The notes under the pieces are model-generated. The model was not told the origin of the DNA and made no database searches. It worked only from the letters and a program-made list of their open reading frames with translations. The position numbers and the translations under genes were made by a program. From Fusarium oxysporum f. sp. lycopersici 4287 (taxonomy: Eukaryota > Ascomycota > Sordariomycetes > Hypocreales > Nectriaceae), in the NCBI RefSeq assembly GCF_000149955.1, contig NC_030993.1:2499544-2563543 (forward strand): a DNA stretch of 64,000 nucleotides. Direction: 5' to 3'. Positions 44,991 through 57,288 of the stretch are shown one piece after another. Position 1 is the first letter of the stretch. Each line of letters begins with the position of its first letter.

Positions 44991-46190
44991 ATGACCGGCA
45001 TGCCGGATTTAAACTCAGTCCCTCCCTCTCCACATACTCTTGCGGCCTCTCGTCGCCAGTCTTCAACACAGATGGCTACTCCGCCAGCCCCAGCTTCGCC
45101 ATCTCTCAACATCCTCCCTTCCAACCAGAATACGGTGAACCCGTCGCATTCGCCTTCTCTTCCATCGCCCGTGTTAAATGCTTCGCAACCGACTTATCAT
45201 GCTCCATCAAATGTTCTAGCTGAGCCTGGTGTTGGTCCGGGACCTGGACCGATAAGACATCCTCGTCCGTTGACCGCCGCCGAGCTTCATCTCCAGCTTG
45301 AAAAAGAGCAAGAGGCCGTTGTGAGTACAAGATGTAAACCGTGATGTGGCAGCTATATCTAATATCTTTAGGTTAACCGGCTGACCCGTGAACTTTCCCT
45401 CCTTCGAGCTGCCCAGAACGCTTCCGTCGTTTCCAACACCTCCTCTACCTCTGCCGGCAACTCAACCCACGATGTACCCGAACAGTCTCTCCTTTCAGGC
45501 TCAGGTTTCTCAATCCCAACGGCTCGACATCATCGAACATCCTCGACCACGTCTCAGAGCTTTGGAAACCAACAGTTATCGTCGTCCTACGAAGCACGAA
45601 TCCATGCCCCTCGTCCATCCCAGGCTACCCCTCTCTCACGGCAGGATAGTACCGCCTCTCGAAGGAGCCTAACAAATTCTCCCGGACCGCAGCACAGCAG
45701 CCTCGATCCATCCAACTATTTCCAGCACCAGAGAATTCCCCCACCTACGTCGATCCCACCGAGTTCAGTTGGTGCAACCCCTGGAAGTATGAGCGAGCAA
45801 TTAAGCCCCGGGTTGATGCCTGCGACCATGCGTTACGAGGAGACAGCATATTACAGAAACGAACTTGAGACTGCCAAGAAAGAGAATGATGCTCTCAAGC
45901 GAAAGATTAGAGAATTAGAGAGACAGGTCCGCCAACGAAGAGCCAGTGATGCAAGCCGTCCCAGAAGTGGAAGCGCAAGCACCAGTGCCAGCGTGAGCGT
46001 TACCCCTGCTGGAGGAGCCAGCATAGCAGGCCCTCGAGAGGGATTGCCCATTAGACCAGGCGGTGAGCGGGAACGAGGCATGACGACACAGAGTATTGCT
46101 AGTGTAGCCAGTGTTGGTGTTGGTGTACCCGAGGAGGAACTCAAGGTTGGAGAGAGTGCTGCTAGTGCTGGAGTTGCACAGGGTCAGTAA
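44991..46190 (+). CDS. Ser/Pro-rich coiled-coil protein
   Basis: Two exons, 44991-45320 and 45372-46190 (51 bp intron, phase 0), 382 residues. The first exon is Ser/Pro-rich and disordered and ends in a helical segment HLQLEKEQEAV, which the second exon continues as VNRLTRELSLLRAAQN. The intron thus splits one coiled coil, good evidence for the model. A second coiled coil lies at about 268-300 (ELETAKKENDALKRKIRELE). The tail is Ser/Gly/Ala-rich. I chose ATG 44991 (MTGMPDLN); an in-frame ATG at 44886 would add 35 residues. Function unknown; possibly a scaffold. Confidence 0.8.
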
Positions 46191-46486
46191 TGACCCGACA
46201 CGATACTCACGAGGCACTCCGCTTCTATTAACTTATATAAATGCAAGGCCAAAAGGCCATGAAATCACGATTAGAAACTGGCGTTGGATGCGGTTAGAGT
46301 TATGCCAATAGTGTAATATGCTATTCGAATCAAAATGTGTCGCTTTTCTATACTGAAACCATGAACATCAGTTCAACTCACTAATATATCCCTTTGTTTT
46401 CCAGCTCCATGTAATTGGCGACTCCGAGGGACCCCAAGCAATCTCCCAAGATAAACTCTGCCACATGGACTATAACTATTCCCAGA
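46191..46486. other. Intergenic between convergent genes
   Basis: 296 bp with 3' flanks only. Confidence 0.5.
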
Positions 46487-47891
46487 CTAGTCGTCACACT
46501 GCTTGCACTTCACGGCCATCCCATTATTCTGAGGCCATTTTATTGAGGTCGACTCAGCCTTCTGCTCGACAGTTCCCCAATACTCATACTCGAAGGGATT
46601 CCACGCGGCAAACGGATCGAAGTGCTGAGGGTCCCTGCTGTTGATATAGCTGAGTACCGCGCTCTCTGGAACAATCCGAGGTTTCTCGACAACTACTTGC
46701 TCCCCACCTGGATATGACTCATCCAGGAGTTCAACCCTTGGGTGGCTCTCATGCGCTGGAAAGACAGCGAACCGATGAAGATGAACATCAGGGCACAAAG
46801 CAGCAAACTTGATGATGCGAATAACTTCCGGGTCGCTGCGGCAGTTGTGACGCATGATGTGTCGTAGAGTTGTCGAATGCCGTCGAATGAACGTCTTAAA
46901 AGGGTTGGTGGAGAATGTGAATTGGATGAAGGTGAGCTTGAGGGTTTTGAGATTTTTCCCTCTTCCGCGGAAGATATGCTCCAACTGCCAACCGGAGTGA
47001 ATAAGAGGACGACCGACAGATCCAATCTGATCTATTCGTCTCCATCTGACTGACAACTCCTGCAGATTGACAGTTCCCTCGAGAAAGTAAACAAGTCTAT
47101 CACCGAGTTGTTCATAGCACTTCCATTTGCCGCCAGCGGTGTCAGTCTGCAGACCAAGTGTTGTGAGTCCTCGCAAGGCAGTCCTCCACCCCCAGGGGAT
47201 CTTGGGATATATCCAATCGGTCTCTCTGCCAAACGGCGGAGCGGCACACGAGCTCAGCCTTGAAAGTTGGGGGCTGCTTTGCCTGCGGGTACATATTTTC
47301 GGTATCAACTTGATCATCTCTTCAGGAGGACCCCAAGTTGCCTTGACCTTGGACAAGAACCAATGCATATAGTTCAGAGGGTCCTGACACCTGAGAGTTG
47401 TGATCCGAGACGAAGACCGGCATAGAGCAGGGAGTATGGCATACACGAGCCCGTCAATATGCTCCTTTGTGGCAGTTCTACTGATAGGACCCAACTCAGA
47501 CGTAAAAGTGTGCAGGTTGGGCAGAGAATCGACACAAGCCAGGAACTTGTGTCGATAGTTTTTGGCGTATTCCTGATAATTGTCTTCTGTAAAGACTTGT
47601 CCCCATCTGTCCCTGTGCGTGTAACAACTTTGGGCAGTGGTGAAGACAAGTTCTTGTACATGATAAGGATAAGTCGACGAAACCGCCTGCAGTCTCTCAA
47701 TATCCCTTTGAGCGAATGTGACCCGAATGGCTCTGAACAAACGAGACGGAATTACTCCATCGAGGTGAGGCCAGCAGAGACGAATAGAAGCAAGAGAGTC
47801 TGCAGGTAGTTGGTCGATAATTATGTCTGTCAGTTCTGGGGGGGAGATTCTCGAACCGCGCAAGCTGAAGGGTGGGTGAAGGCTCGACCAT
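46487..47891 (-). CDS. F-box protein, apparent +1 frameshift in a C7 run
   Basis: Probable substrate adaptor of an SCF ubiquitin ligase. The long frame (46487 up to about 47840) contains most of an F-box, PPELTDIIIDQLPADSL, followed by about 400 residues with scattered aromatic and Leu-rich segments as in fungal F-box proteins. That frame has no upstream ATG. The only sensible start is ATG 47889-47891 (MVEPSPTLQLARFENL) in another frame. The two frames meet exactly at a run of seven G on the plus strand (47838-47844; C7 on the coding strand). With six C the reading becomes FENLPPELTD, the expected start of an F-box, and the length becomes 1404 bp (467 residues). So the gene is either interrupted by a one-base insertion or miscalled there. 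Confidence 0.82.
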
Positions 47892-49316
47892 CTTGTTCTG
47901 AAGAGGATATTAATAAGTTTGAACCAATATCTCACGATCTCATTGACGAATATTAGAATACCGGCTTAAGAAATTAATAAGAACGAGATATTGAATGAGT
48001 ATGAATGGGGGAGCAGTATGCCTTCTTCGAGATTGACTAAACAGTGGCGCCTTTGCACTTACCACCCACAGTAGACTTGTCGGATGATCACAGATGAGTT
48101 ACTTGGAATACTCATGCAGACGCAGATTCCAGCTCAAATTCGGAAGACTTATGCATGATGCCGATATGAGCATATGTATGCACCCGAAAGGAAGGAGAAT
48201 GATATTCACGTTCTTATCCTCTCTTAATGCCTAGTAGTGCTTTACCGAACAGCATAGAGATATGTGCCAACAGGCTTGAGGAAGAATTTGAAATAAAACG
48301 ACATCATTCTGCAATAATTTACGGCCTTGTTGGGAGAATTTGGTGATCGCGGTGGCTTGCATTCAGAGACTGAAACTCCAAGGTTGCTGGGGTAAACGGA
48401 CATAGCGTCGGATAGCAACAGGAAAAGCAAGGAGATTAGAGACAACTCAACACTAGAAACATTTCCCACCTGTAAGCTTGCTAACTGGGGGCGGGGGAGT
48501 TTTGAGATGAAAACGGCTGCCTGCTTTTGAGGATATTGTTATATACTGTGTTTGCTTATTATTTGGCAACGGGAAGCTGCATGGAGTTGATTCAAGTATA
48601 CAAGGCTCACTAGGATGTCAGTTGCGTATCGAACAGTGCAGTATTTGGTGTTCTAGTGAAGAATATACTGTTTCTAGCATGCACCGACGCCAACATGTAG
48701 ATGAGAAAACAGTCTTGTTTGAGATTTACGATGGAACAGAGCGGACGTTTGCGTTGCCCGTCTTGACCGTTCGGAAAACTAAAGTGGAAACTAGTCGTGA
48801 AATTTAATACTTGAGGACTGAGAATCGCATATTCATGGAAGTTCAAAGAGCGCGAGTTTCGGAGCAAGGGTACCTCGAAGTTATTACGGTCGGATGCAAG
48901 ACATTGACAGGGATGTTTATGCAGGGTATCATATAACAAGTCTATTATCGACATGTATTTCAGCAATGACTCAAGAGAAGAGTATATATCATGAGGAACT
49001 CAAGATTGTCCAAACATAACATAGTCACTCTCACCTTGCTAATGTTTGGGCAGCTAGTTTATTGAGAGTGTAGTTAAGCAATAAGCTAGCAAAGAAACAC
49101 CAATCAGAACTCAATGTTTTGTGTAGCAACTTGATACAGGTGAACCCCAATCATGTTCCAAACGAACAAGCATGACTCATTCTGGTAAAAAGTCCAATTC
49201 CTCAACTCAAATGAGTGAGCATGTGTGAGCAAAAGTTGATTTGTGCTGATGTCCAAATGCTCCCACACCAGTCGTAGCAAGCAATTGATAGTGAATGTGG
49301 CATAGTTTGCTGACGT
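47892..49316. other. Intergenic region of 1.4 kb
   Basis: Promoter of the F-box gene and 3' flank of the coiled-coil gene. A 75-codon minus-strand frame at 48242-48469 has a hydrophobic start but begins with GTG just after a CAG, so it could be a stray second exon of an unknown small gene. Not supported. Confidence 0.4.
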
Positions 49317-50212
49317 TTAAACAGACATCTGAACGTCTTCATCTTTCTTGACATTCTGTTGAGAATGCTGATCGCAAGCGTAGTCGCCATTGTTGTCAGC
49401 ATCCTTCTCGACGATGATGATGCTTTCATCAAGCTCTTTAGAACCATCAACGGGTACTTTGACAACCTCAACAGATTGTCTCAACACCATGGCGCCATTC
49501 TTGTCAAACGAGATCAAGAGCCCAGCGTCCCTCAGACACTCCTTAATCTCGCTCTCAATACCAGTCTTGTGCGGAAGCTTTCTCGCCATAGACAGAATCC
49601 TCTTACACTGAGCTTTCTGCTCCAAGCTTGGAATAATCTTGTACGCAGCTCGAAGAGCAACGACGGAAATACGGTTGGCAGAAACTTTGCGACGCAGGGC
49701 GCAAATCAGATTGGCAACTTGGAAATTGCGACGGGTAAGCTTTGCCTCAGAAGCGCAAACTTGTTTCTGACTTGACTCATATTTGGCTTGCAAGTCCTTG
49801 AGCTGCTTACGCAACTCGCTCAGATCGTCCCTATAAATACCCGCATCGACCTTCACCTTGTCGAGGAGGACATGCAGGCCCAAAATCTCAGAGTCTTTCT
49901 GTTCGAGCTTGGCTTCGTAGAGAATGCGAAGGTCTCTGAGCATCTGAGCTTCGTTGGCGTGGAAGTCATTCTGGGCTCGGAGATTCTCTATCTCGTTCTT
50001 TTGTGCCGCGTCGCTTTTTCGAAGGTCGCCAAGTTCAGCGACCATTCCTGCAATTTGCTGAGCAAACATGGCCTCTGCCATCTTGATATTTTCTGGCAGC
50101 TGCCGAAGCTGTTGTATCACGAGTCTAGGCTAAGGTTAGTTCCTGACAAAGGTAGAAAATGATGAAAAGGGAAGAAAACTGACCGACGGTCGAGATACAG
50201 GCTCTCGTGCAT
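49317..50212 (-). CDS. Coiled-coil protein of unknown function
   Basis: Exons 50184-50212 and 49317-50124 (59 bp intron, GTCAGT...CCTAG) give 278 residues. The small first exon encodes MHESLYLDR and restores an ATG to a frame that otherwise opens without one. Residues about 25-140 form a long heptad-like coiled coil (for example EIENLRAQNDFHANEAQ, LRKQLKDLQAKYESS). A basic helical region follows (RRKVSANRISVVALRAAYK), and the tail is acidic, ending DEDVQMSV. No nucleotide-binding or membrane motif. It may be a nuclear or cytoskeletal accessory protein, but nothing proves this. Confidence 0.75.
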
Positions 50213-51199
50213 GAATGCAAGAGTATGAAGGGGAAGTGAAGTTTAAATACCTTGGAGGTGGAAAAAGATACTATGATCGTGAGGTGAATCACACTGGCAC
50301 TGCAGTGTCAATAGAAGTAGCCCCCATACGACAAACCCCCAACTCACATATTGTTATTCTTGATCACTGAAGGACATTGAAATGGCCCTCAAACAGTAAG
50401 TAAATCAGTGTTATATTTGCGCATTGTTCTGACCGTCATTAAGAGAAGTTAACCAACAACACTGTTGAGTTTGAGGCTTAGCAAACGCAGATTGATCAAC
50501 TGTCACTTTTTCACTCACAAGACCACACTACACTTTCTCAATACTTGAACTTTATTTCAGAAGGAATGTAGGGGTACTAAAGGTCTATAAGCTTGGCCGG
50601 AAAGCTTGCTGGTCTGAGAATCCCCAAGGCGGTTGAGAACCCATCTTCAAACGGAGAAACTCTGGTCACAGAGGAGTATCAAAAAGCCTCACATATATTA
50701 ACAAAGCACGAAATGTTTATTTTGACATTCGTTCTCTCAGCTTTCATCCTGGCGAGCGATGTTTCAAGTCTCTACTTTGAACATGATCAGTTTGAGCTTA
50801 TCCACAAATAACAGATGGCCACTATGTACTCGCACATCTCGTCATGAAGCCATTCAATCACCGTAACAACATATAAGTGGCAGCGGCTCCAGTGGAGAAG
50901 AGAAGAGGGCCGGACATTTTCTTTTCCCCAATCAACTCATCCAAAGGGCAAGCAAATTGCCACCGAACTGGAGATGATCCATCTGATGGTATTCAATCGA
51001 GCCAACAAGCTATAACTCAGAAGAAAATTCTGGTACCCATTGCTGTTCGACTATACGCGGAACAATCCCACGACTCTGGTCCCTGGACTCCCATGGATCC
51101 TTTAGCACACCGCACCATAATCAGGGGGTTCTGTCGAGACAATGTCCTCCACTATCTGTATATCACCATACTATATTTTACATTATTTTCATCAAGATC
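50213..51199. other. Intergenic, possible upstream part of a broken gene
   Basis: Contains plus-strand frames at 50593-50811 (72 codons, no ATG start) and 50877-51320 of weak protein character. They may be upstream remains of the pseudogene at 51200 but cannot be joined confidently. Confidence 0.35.
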
Positions 51200-51784
51200 A
51201 TGTTCGCGACAGATCCTGGGAGTGATGGACCCGGGATCAAAACCAAAGTCATTCAATTCGCTGATGCCGCAGGCTCCCTTCTGGAACTGTTCCAGGACTC
51301 GAGTGAGTTTTGGAATTTAAGAGGGATGAAACTATTCAAAGCCCGTTGACGAACTCCGGAGCCCCTGGACAATGGGCTCCGGGTTCTCGACCACTCACGC
51401 TTTATCGCCGATGCCCTTCGACGCGACCTTCAACTGCCCAAGACGCCAGAGGCTTTCGAAGTTCCAGTGAGAGCCCGATGCCAACTCTTGTCTCCAGCAA
51501 TATCATACTGACTCTAGACAGATCCTTTATGGAAACCCAAACCCCACATCTCAGTTCCTGAATATCAGCCAGGTTGGACCCATCTCAGTCACTGTTAAGC
51601 AAAACATCCCATCATCTCTTGCACGACTTGGTAAGCCAGCAATATTACATTGTGGAAGTAGGCCTCTAACACTGTAACAGACCTCGACTCTTCTCTTGCA
51701 GAGAGGCGTCTTCAGTTTCACTATGGGAACGACGCATATCAATGCATGCGTTCTCAGCACACAAGTTGGCAGATTGTCGAGTAA
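51200..51784 (+). pseudogene. Broken multi-exon gene of unknown family
   Basis: A protein-like frame starts at ATG 51200 (MFATDPGSDGPG) and runs through VIQFADAAGSLLELFQDSS. It meets an in-frame TGA at 51347-51349 and continues in the same frame as RTPEPLDNGLRVLDHSRF up to a GTGAGA donor at 51467. Two further exons fit by phase: 51522-51630 (ILYGNPNPTSQFLN...) and 51681-51784 (...RRLQFHYGNDAYQC...), ending GTC GAG TAA. Further coding-like sequence at about 51850-52077 is out of frame with it. The TGA could be a decayed CGA (C to T). Not recognised; one explanation is an accessory-gene relic. Were the TGA a sequencing error, the first three exons would form a gene of at least 158 codons. Confidence 0.5.
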
Positions 51785-54171
51785 GTCATGGCGCCTGATA
51801 TAGAGTCGCTTCATAAATTATCTGTGCATATATGGCGTCTTAGATGTTGTTGAGAAAGCGCTGACAGAACGCCTGGAGAAAGGGTTCTCTTCTGTCTCTA
51901 CAGTGACGAGCGCGGGCGACAGTTAAAGGGCGAGCATTCACGGCTATTGCCGTGGAACTCGAATCCGCCGATGCTCTCGTCGTCAAGCCGGTGCTTTGCA
52001 TCACTATCACCTTCATCTCGGTTATCCCGAAGTTCTTTGGCGTTCTCAAAGCCAAGCCATCCGATCCCCTTTGTGTAAGTCTCCCCTCTACTCAACATCT
52101 TACCCTGCAACTCTCTATCGGCCGCTTTCGCGGACTGCCTCCCTTCCCTCGCGGACACCCCACTGGGAGATTCTTGAGTGAGTAATAACTTTGAAGAATC
52201 TGTAGTTTGGGTAAGAACTAACCCTTATAGATACAGCGTGCACTGCCCCATAAAAGACAGAGTTAAGACTTATCTCTCATCTTCTGCAATCCGGCATCGT
52301 TGGGTGCTGCTCGAGACTTCGTGATGTCAAGAGAACCACTGGGTGCTTCAGAATGTCTCGAACTCGGTACGATGGACATCCAGATCTCAATAAATCGGTT
52401 AAGGAAGGCTCTTCAGCAAAATACACTGAGAGTTCATTCTCCCAACGTTAAAGCTGGTAGATTGTTGAGTGACAGAAAAGAAAAGACCTAGAGACTGATG
52501 TTTGTTCCGCAAGTTAACACATCCGCCCCAATAATTCATACCCAGCAATCAAGACCTTCGAGTTCATTCCAAGGGCGTGGGATTCTTGTCTATTTGTTAT
52601 ATATACAGTATTTCATGTTGAATAATCTTCGTTTCCTTAAGACCTATTGTTTTGGCTTGAGTTCCACATCAATACCTCAAAGCAAACCTTTCAGTATTAT
52701 AAAATAATCAAGCAGCAGATATATACGACTGGAGAGCTGTGAGTGATGGCTACCAGCACATTACCAGTCCGCGTTAAGACTCTGGCTAACTACAAATATA
52801 TCAGCAAGCATATTCCCGACTAGATGGTCTACCAGACGCGTTCCATATAATGCAGCGCGCAGCCCTGGGTAGAACCAATGTATGAAAGGCTTTGGGGAGA
52901 CCACGAACCCCTCACAAAGAAGAAAGTCATACGAGACCTTCGTCGAGATGGGCGCGACGTTCCAACCACTTCTGGACACCTCATCCGAATCTCGCACCAT
53001 GGCCAAACTCTTCTATCGAGTCAACTGCCGTGCCGCCGCATGAACACCGAAGAAGAAGAAGACACAGCATCACAAGCAGACAAATCAACATGTTACCAGG
53101 AGTAGAAATATCCAGTCTGTAAGTCAAACTTCAATAAACGTCATGATTTGAGAAAAAAGCCTAACATAAACACGAGGGACATTGCCTTTGACCAGAAGTA
53201 ATGTCATTGGCGGTTTCGACTATTGAACAGAGGAATAAATTGAGACAATACGCGCATCTCCCTATAAAGAAATACCTAAGGATAGTAATGAGGTTTGCAA
53301 TTCGAGATAAAGAGGTGAGGGCACTATGGGCGGTTTCCGCAAGGATAAATAAAAGTGGACTGTATCTCAACAAGGGCAGATGAGTGTCTCGTAATTCTTA
53401 AGCCTATGTACAAGCTTAAAATAAATAGGAAATCACTACACTCCTTATAGTGTTGGTGTCATTCGAGTGTTGAATAAGCTATGTCCCGTCAGCGGCTTTA
53501 GAGTGGACGTGCAAGGTTGATGCACTGCCTCATTAAGCGGCGATGTTTAAAAGCCAGAGAGAACAACTTCCACTTCCTCCTTCGCATTCATTCTTACGAG
53601 GACCTCGTCTCTCCGCTCCTTTTCAAAGCAATCAGAGATAAAGAAAGCGCGATTTTTGTGCAAATTAATTGTCCATCACTTGAGGGGATGAGGGGGATCT
53701 GATGACCCCATACCGAACCATTACGCGGCCTCGACGCTCATTTTGAGTCCAAGCGACGAGACTTATACGGAATACGAACAGAAAAGGGAGCTTCGTCACG
53801 GAATAATCAACCATTTTAAAGGAGGATTCATATTCGTAAGAGGATTGTCACTCAATGGATTAATTTAAAAATATTCTCCGTCTTCAAACAAGTCCCCCTC
53901 AATGGATCTTTGCTTTGGCTTTGGGTGGCGGCGTAAGAGCCGACTAATCCAATTACTCATGGGGCCACGCAATGCCACGCAACGCATCGTCGCTCCTCAC
54001 CATCAAAATCTTCCTCAGCTCCGCCCAGAAAATAATATACCCAAAATACCAGCAAATCCATTCCGTTCTCCCTCTGCCATGGAATCTTCAACATGAGACT
54101 CTTGCGGTTTAACCGTAAATTTTGAGTTGAAACACTTCCTTGACTATGACTGACATGATTGCAACAAGACA
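51785..54171. other. Intergenic and decayed sequence
   Basis: 51850-52077 still has C-ending codon bias in one frame (RAFTAIAVELESADALVVK), likely remains of the neighbouring pseudogene. The rest, to 54171, is AT-rich with short frames only; nothing else supported. Confidence 0.4.
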
Positions 54172-55548
54172 ATGCCCCCACCACATCCCCCCGTGTTATC
54201 CACCACGCACGAACACGATCATATTGTCGATGCTTCTATTTTGAGCATCATAAAGCCACCGCTGCCAAGTCGACGGCCGAGAACTGCTCAGTCACCGAAC
54301 AATGCCGAGGTCTTGGTACCGCCACTCATCGCTGGCGCTCTCGTTGCAGCTTTCGCTTCTGCCCTTGCCGATGGATTGAATAACGAACTTCTCACCCATT
54401 ATTATCTCCCCGAGCAAAAGTTTCGCGTCAACATTGATAGGATATTGGATCGACTGTTGTCTGAGTTCACGTTGATGTTGTGGGATGAGCTGTGGGCTTT
54501 CTATTGTGACTCGAATCCGGACTCGACTGAGCAAATCAAGAAATTGTTCGATGGACCTGTGTGCCAACTTATATTGATCCTCAATGGACCTGAAACACCA
54601 CGATGCTTGCTTGATAAGCTCGGCCCTGGTATATCGAGACGTCCGGCAACATGGTCCGAGTCGGCACGGGGCATTGAACTGCCAGTTGCTCTCCAACTCC
54701 TCTGCAGCTACTGGGATAGAGAATACCCAGCCCGCTCACCCAGGGGCACACCGAATGAGATTGCTGCTTCTCTCCATACCTACATCACCACAGGAAGGTC
54801 TGCGAGACATCTTATCTCAAGGATACGCGAAGTCTTGATCTCACCCCACTATGTGCAGATGCATCTCATGGAATCAGCTCTGTGGCACATCCTCATGAAA
54901 CCCCCCTATCGACCCCCTGGAGACGGATTTCACGCCATCCAGTTCAAATTTGAGTGTCAACTCTTTGGCCCCCTTCAAGGTATCGGAGACCCCCAACTCG
55001 TCAAAATGGGCTCCTTGCCGGCTATTACTGGGACCGCCAATGACTGCGTCTATACCACGATATCTGAGTACACAGCTAAGCAATGGCCTAAGTGCGGCGA
55101 ACTCCTCCTGGGTTGTATCGAAGACGCCGTCAAAGAAGCTTCAACGTCGAGTTGTGAGGGCCACTCATTCACCGGCATGTCGATTTGGGATGGTACCGAA
55201 AACCCATTCTTATGTCCTGGTCTACGTCTGCTGCATGTCGAAGTCGAGGATGGCTCAATACGGTTGACAGTATCAGCATGGACACACACCATGATTGAGA
55301 TATTACAACAGATGGCGTGGACTTGTGCAGCACTAAGCTCCTCGCCATTTCAGGGTTCACTCTCTGAGAGTGCGGTTGAAGTGTCGGATTGGCAGTACAT
55401 GGACGATTCCATCTTTGTCGAGTGTAATCTTTCGCATCGACCTGTGCCAGCAGGAGATGGCTCAGCGTGGCTAAAGCAATTAGAAGGGGCTGCTATTGCA
55501 AACGGGTTCCCGATAAATCATGTTAGGGCAGATTCTCAGATGACATAG
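54172..55548 (+). CDS. Uncharacterised Fusarium-type protein (458 aa)
   Basis: Intronless frame with start MPPPHPPVLSTTHEHDH; the ATG directly follows an AT-rich leader. No signal peptide. A weakly hydrophobic helix (about 49-66, LVPPLIAGALVAAFASALAD) is the only membrane-like segment. The central region has a conserved look: ESALWHILMKPPYRPPGDGF, then FECQLFGPLQGIGDP and TANDCVYTTISEYTAKQWP. The C-terminal half is mixed, with Trp-rich stretches (WQYMDDSIF). I have the impression that similar proteins occur as accessory genes in Nectriaceae but cannot name a domain. It lies beside gene-poor, gapped and relic sequence, which suits a variable region. Confidence 0.75.
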   Translation: MPPPHPPVLSTTHEHDHIVDASILSIIKPPLPSRRPRTAQSPNNAEVLVPPLIAGALVAAFASALADGLNNELLTHYYLPEQKFRVNIDRILDRLLSEFTLMLWDELWAFYCDSNPDSTEQIKKLFDGPVCQLILILNGPETPRCLLDKLGPGISRRPATWSESARGIELPVALQLLCSYWDREYPARSPRGTPNEIAASLHTYITTGRSARHLISRIREVLISPHYVQMHLMESALWHILMKPPYRPPGDGFHAIQFKFECQLFGPLQGIGDPQLVKMGSLPAITGTANDCVYTTISEYTAKQWPKCGELLLGCIEDAVKEASTSSCEGHSFTGMSIWDGTENPFLCPGLRLLHVEVEDGSIRLTVSAWTHTMIEILQQMAWTCAALSSSPFQGSLSESAVEVSDWQYMDDSIFVECNLSHRPVPAGDGSAWLKQLEGAAIANGFPINHVRADSQMT

Positions 55549-56871
55549 AGCGGAGGTTATGAGGGCCAAAAGGCATGAGTGTATGATCAGAGCTTTTATT
55601 CTAGATGAAATGATACCCGTATTTAAGCATTCAATACTCGGTCAACAATTCAATCTTTAGGAGATTCAAGTAATAGTAGGATAAGAGGATCTCGTTTATT
55701 CTTTCTGTCTTTAAAGAAGGGTCATTGACAAAAATGGTCTCGCCCCTGGTAATGCCAGATTCAACCACCGCCTATCCTACTTCAAATCGTCTTTGTGGAA
55801 ATCTTTGCCACCCATTCCAACAATAACCAACATGTCTTTGGAGGTTGTTGGCGTTGCTTGTTTGGGCACCCAGGCCGTAGATCGGAGGACGCGGGCAAAA
55901 ATTCATGTGGCTTTCTGTAAATGCATTCTTCCCGACTTTGCACTTCTGAGTTGACGATCATAATAGCCTCGTCGCCTTCAGCATGCTGACTAATATCCAA
56001 CAATTCAGGGCCATATGGATGTTGCTGAAGGCTCAAATTGCTTATGGTCTGGCAAAATAAGCGGATTTGCGTTACGTCTCATCATGCCGGTGTGTTGTTT
56101 ATGGGTTATCCTTCATTGCGTAATCGAGTCCGGAAACGTGTCGGGCGAGAGCCAGCCAGACCAAATATGGCCTGTCCGTAAGAACATGGTTTCTGTTGAG
56201 AAGACGAAGAAGTATCTTAAGCGTTTTGGCAGGATATGCTTCAACTCGTGTGCCCATTAGTTAGGCTCTGAGGAGATACCATCAAATTGGTGGTAGTAAT
56301 ATTCGTTCGCGATGACCGTCGACCAGCCTCGAAACAACAGTACATAGGTCCACTACCAACGGCATCGTGGTGTTGCTCACTGATACATGACAGTGGTAAC
56401 ATAACGTTAAATTGAGGGGTTTCAAAGTAAATCCTGCCCTCCCACAAGCCCCGATTTCATGCTGTCGAACATGGCGACTTTTAGTGGCTTAGAAACGTGA
56501 TGGCGATAGGATCAATATTCGGTCGACTTGTAATCAATTTCATAGCCTTGATATTTTTGTTAGCTAATGCTTCCAGTGGACATTTACAAAGCCAATTACC
56601 TCGTGATTCGTCGACCAAGTCTACCCAACCATTTATCTCCCTTCTCCTCCAGGGTAACACTAAAGCCAACTTCCCCCATCATCCTCCACAACTCTTGTAA
56701 TCGTATACGGAACAGGCGTCATTGTAGATACGCAGTCGTCACATAATGATCGGAATTGGCGGTTCAGCTGCAATGGAATACTGTCTTCACTTGAACGGGC
56801 TGGAACGTCGATTGCGAGGATCTTCACGGATGGCTTGGCCGCATCATGATGCTTGTTACTGTCGCTCGAGA
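55549..56871. other. Gene-poor region left of the second gap
   Basis: Short frames only (for example 55782-56036 minus, 84 codons, without recognisable features). No gene supported. Confidence 0.45.
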
Positions 56872-57288
56872 NNNNNNNNNNNNNNNNNNNNNNNNNNNNN
56901 NNNNNNNNNNNNNNNNNNNNNNNNNNNNNNNNNNNNNNNNNNNNNNNNNNNNNNNNNNNNNNNNNNNNNNNNNNNNNNNNNNNNNNNNNNNNNNNNNNNN
57001 NNNNNNNNNNNNNNNNNNNNNNNNNNNNNNNNNNNNNNNNNNNNNNNNNNNNNNNNNNNNNNNNNNNNNNNNNNNNNNNNNNNNNNNNNNNNNNNNNNNN
57101 NNNNNNNNNNNNNNNNNNNNNNNNNNNNNNNNNNNNNNNNNNNNNNNNNNNNNNNNNNNNNNNNNNNNNNNNNNNNNNNNNNNNNNNNNNNNNNNNNNNN
57201 NNNNNNNNNNNNNNNNNNNNNNNNNNNNNNNNNNNNNNNNNNNNNNNNNNNNNNNNNNNNNNNNNNNNNNNNNNNNNNNNNNNNNNNN
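56872..57288. other. Assembly gap (417 N)
   Basis: Sized gap of 417 N. A plus-strand RCC1-like coding fragment begins at its right edge, so part of a gene is probably inside it. Confidence 0.99.

Noticed and set aside
48242..48469. 75-codon minus-strand frame with a hydrophobic start resembling a signal peptide
   Set aside because: No ATG at its start and no convincing upstream exon.
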